Source: Centrapalus pauciflorus (taxonomy: Eukaryota; Streptophyta; Magnoliopsida; Asterales; Asteraceae). Taken from it: a DNA stretch of 64,000 nt. Below are positions 63,988-64,000 of this stretch, one piece after another. The notes under the pieces are model-generated. The model was not told the origin of the DNA. It did no database searches and saw nothing but the letters and a program-made list of their open reading frames with translations. The stretch is from NCBI GenBank assembly GCA_020465985.1, contig JAANYP010002985.1:262494-326493 (forward strand), in the 5' to 3' direction. Each line of letters starts with the position of its first letter. The first letter of the stretch is position 1. The position numbers and the translations under genes are program-made.

Positions 63988-64000
63988 ATTCGGCTCTAAA

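Overview
The window is plant nuclear DNA: AT-rich, with spliceosomal introns, no bacterial operons and a very high transposon load. The retroelement coding fragments at both edges and in the 44-50 kb block resemble ORF types I know from Asteraceae (lettuce, sunflower, Tanacetum), so an Asteraceae genome is the best guess. That is inference; no search was run. Only two ordinary host genes are convincing. One is a small three-exon F-box/Sel1-like gene (3930-4745, +). The other is an intronless secreted Kunitz-type (STI) protease-inhibitor gene (27158-27808, +) with a TATA box and a polyadenylation signal.

Layout. 1-1950: decayed retroelement polyprotein (minus). 2105-3660: tandem array of 94-104 bp units. 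3930-4745: F-box gene. 5534-8446: broken CACTA accessory gene (Transposase_24 plus DUF8039) with a solo copia-like LTR in an intron. 8549-14025: Ty3/gypsy chromovirus (minus) with one LTR, truncated at a TA microsatellite, followed head-to-head by a second LTR (14047-14699). 17042-18880: a second gypsy gag/LTR remnant. 19180-20010: microsatellite and a repeat rich in TTAGCAACG. 20015-26891: a 6.9 kb Mutator-like element (MULE) with a FAR1-type transposase (minus) and a lysine/arginine-rich companion gene (plus). 27158-27808: Kunitz gene. 28101-29488: non-autonomous CACTA with perfect 3-bp TSD. 30-38.2 kb: MITEs and fold-back elements, several with intact TSDs. 39.4-43.1 kb: two non-autonomous relatives of the MULE. 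43787-49642: copia-like element with a gag-type ORF and no recognised pol. 49.6-57.2 kb: AT-rich degenerate repeats and at least seven short inverted-repeat elements, most bounded by (TA)n tracts. 57.3-59.9 kb: CACTA-like element. 61-62.3 kb: hAT element and SINEs. 62961-64000: LTR, polypurine tract and 3' ORF of another retroelement (minus).

The most interesting signal is a set of elements sitting in (TA)n microsatellites. The 6.9 kb MULE shares terminal repeats with the 39.4 and 41.1 kb elements, and all three carry a dispersed palindrome of the form TTCTACGTAGAA, placed between exons in the coding element. Other striking structures are a 660 bp head-to-head LTR palindrome, an 85 nt GT-AG intron-like insert and a telomere-repeat patch inside gypsy pol, and a 1.97 kb near-complete hairpin element. 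All identities come from reading the sequence and recalling families; none was checked against a database.
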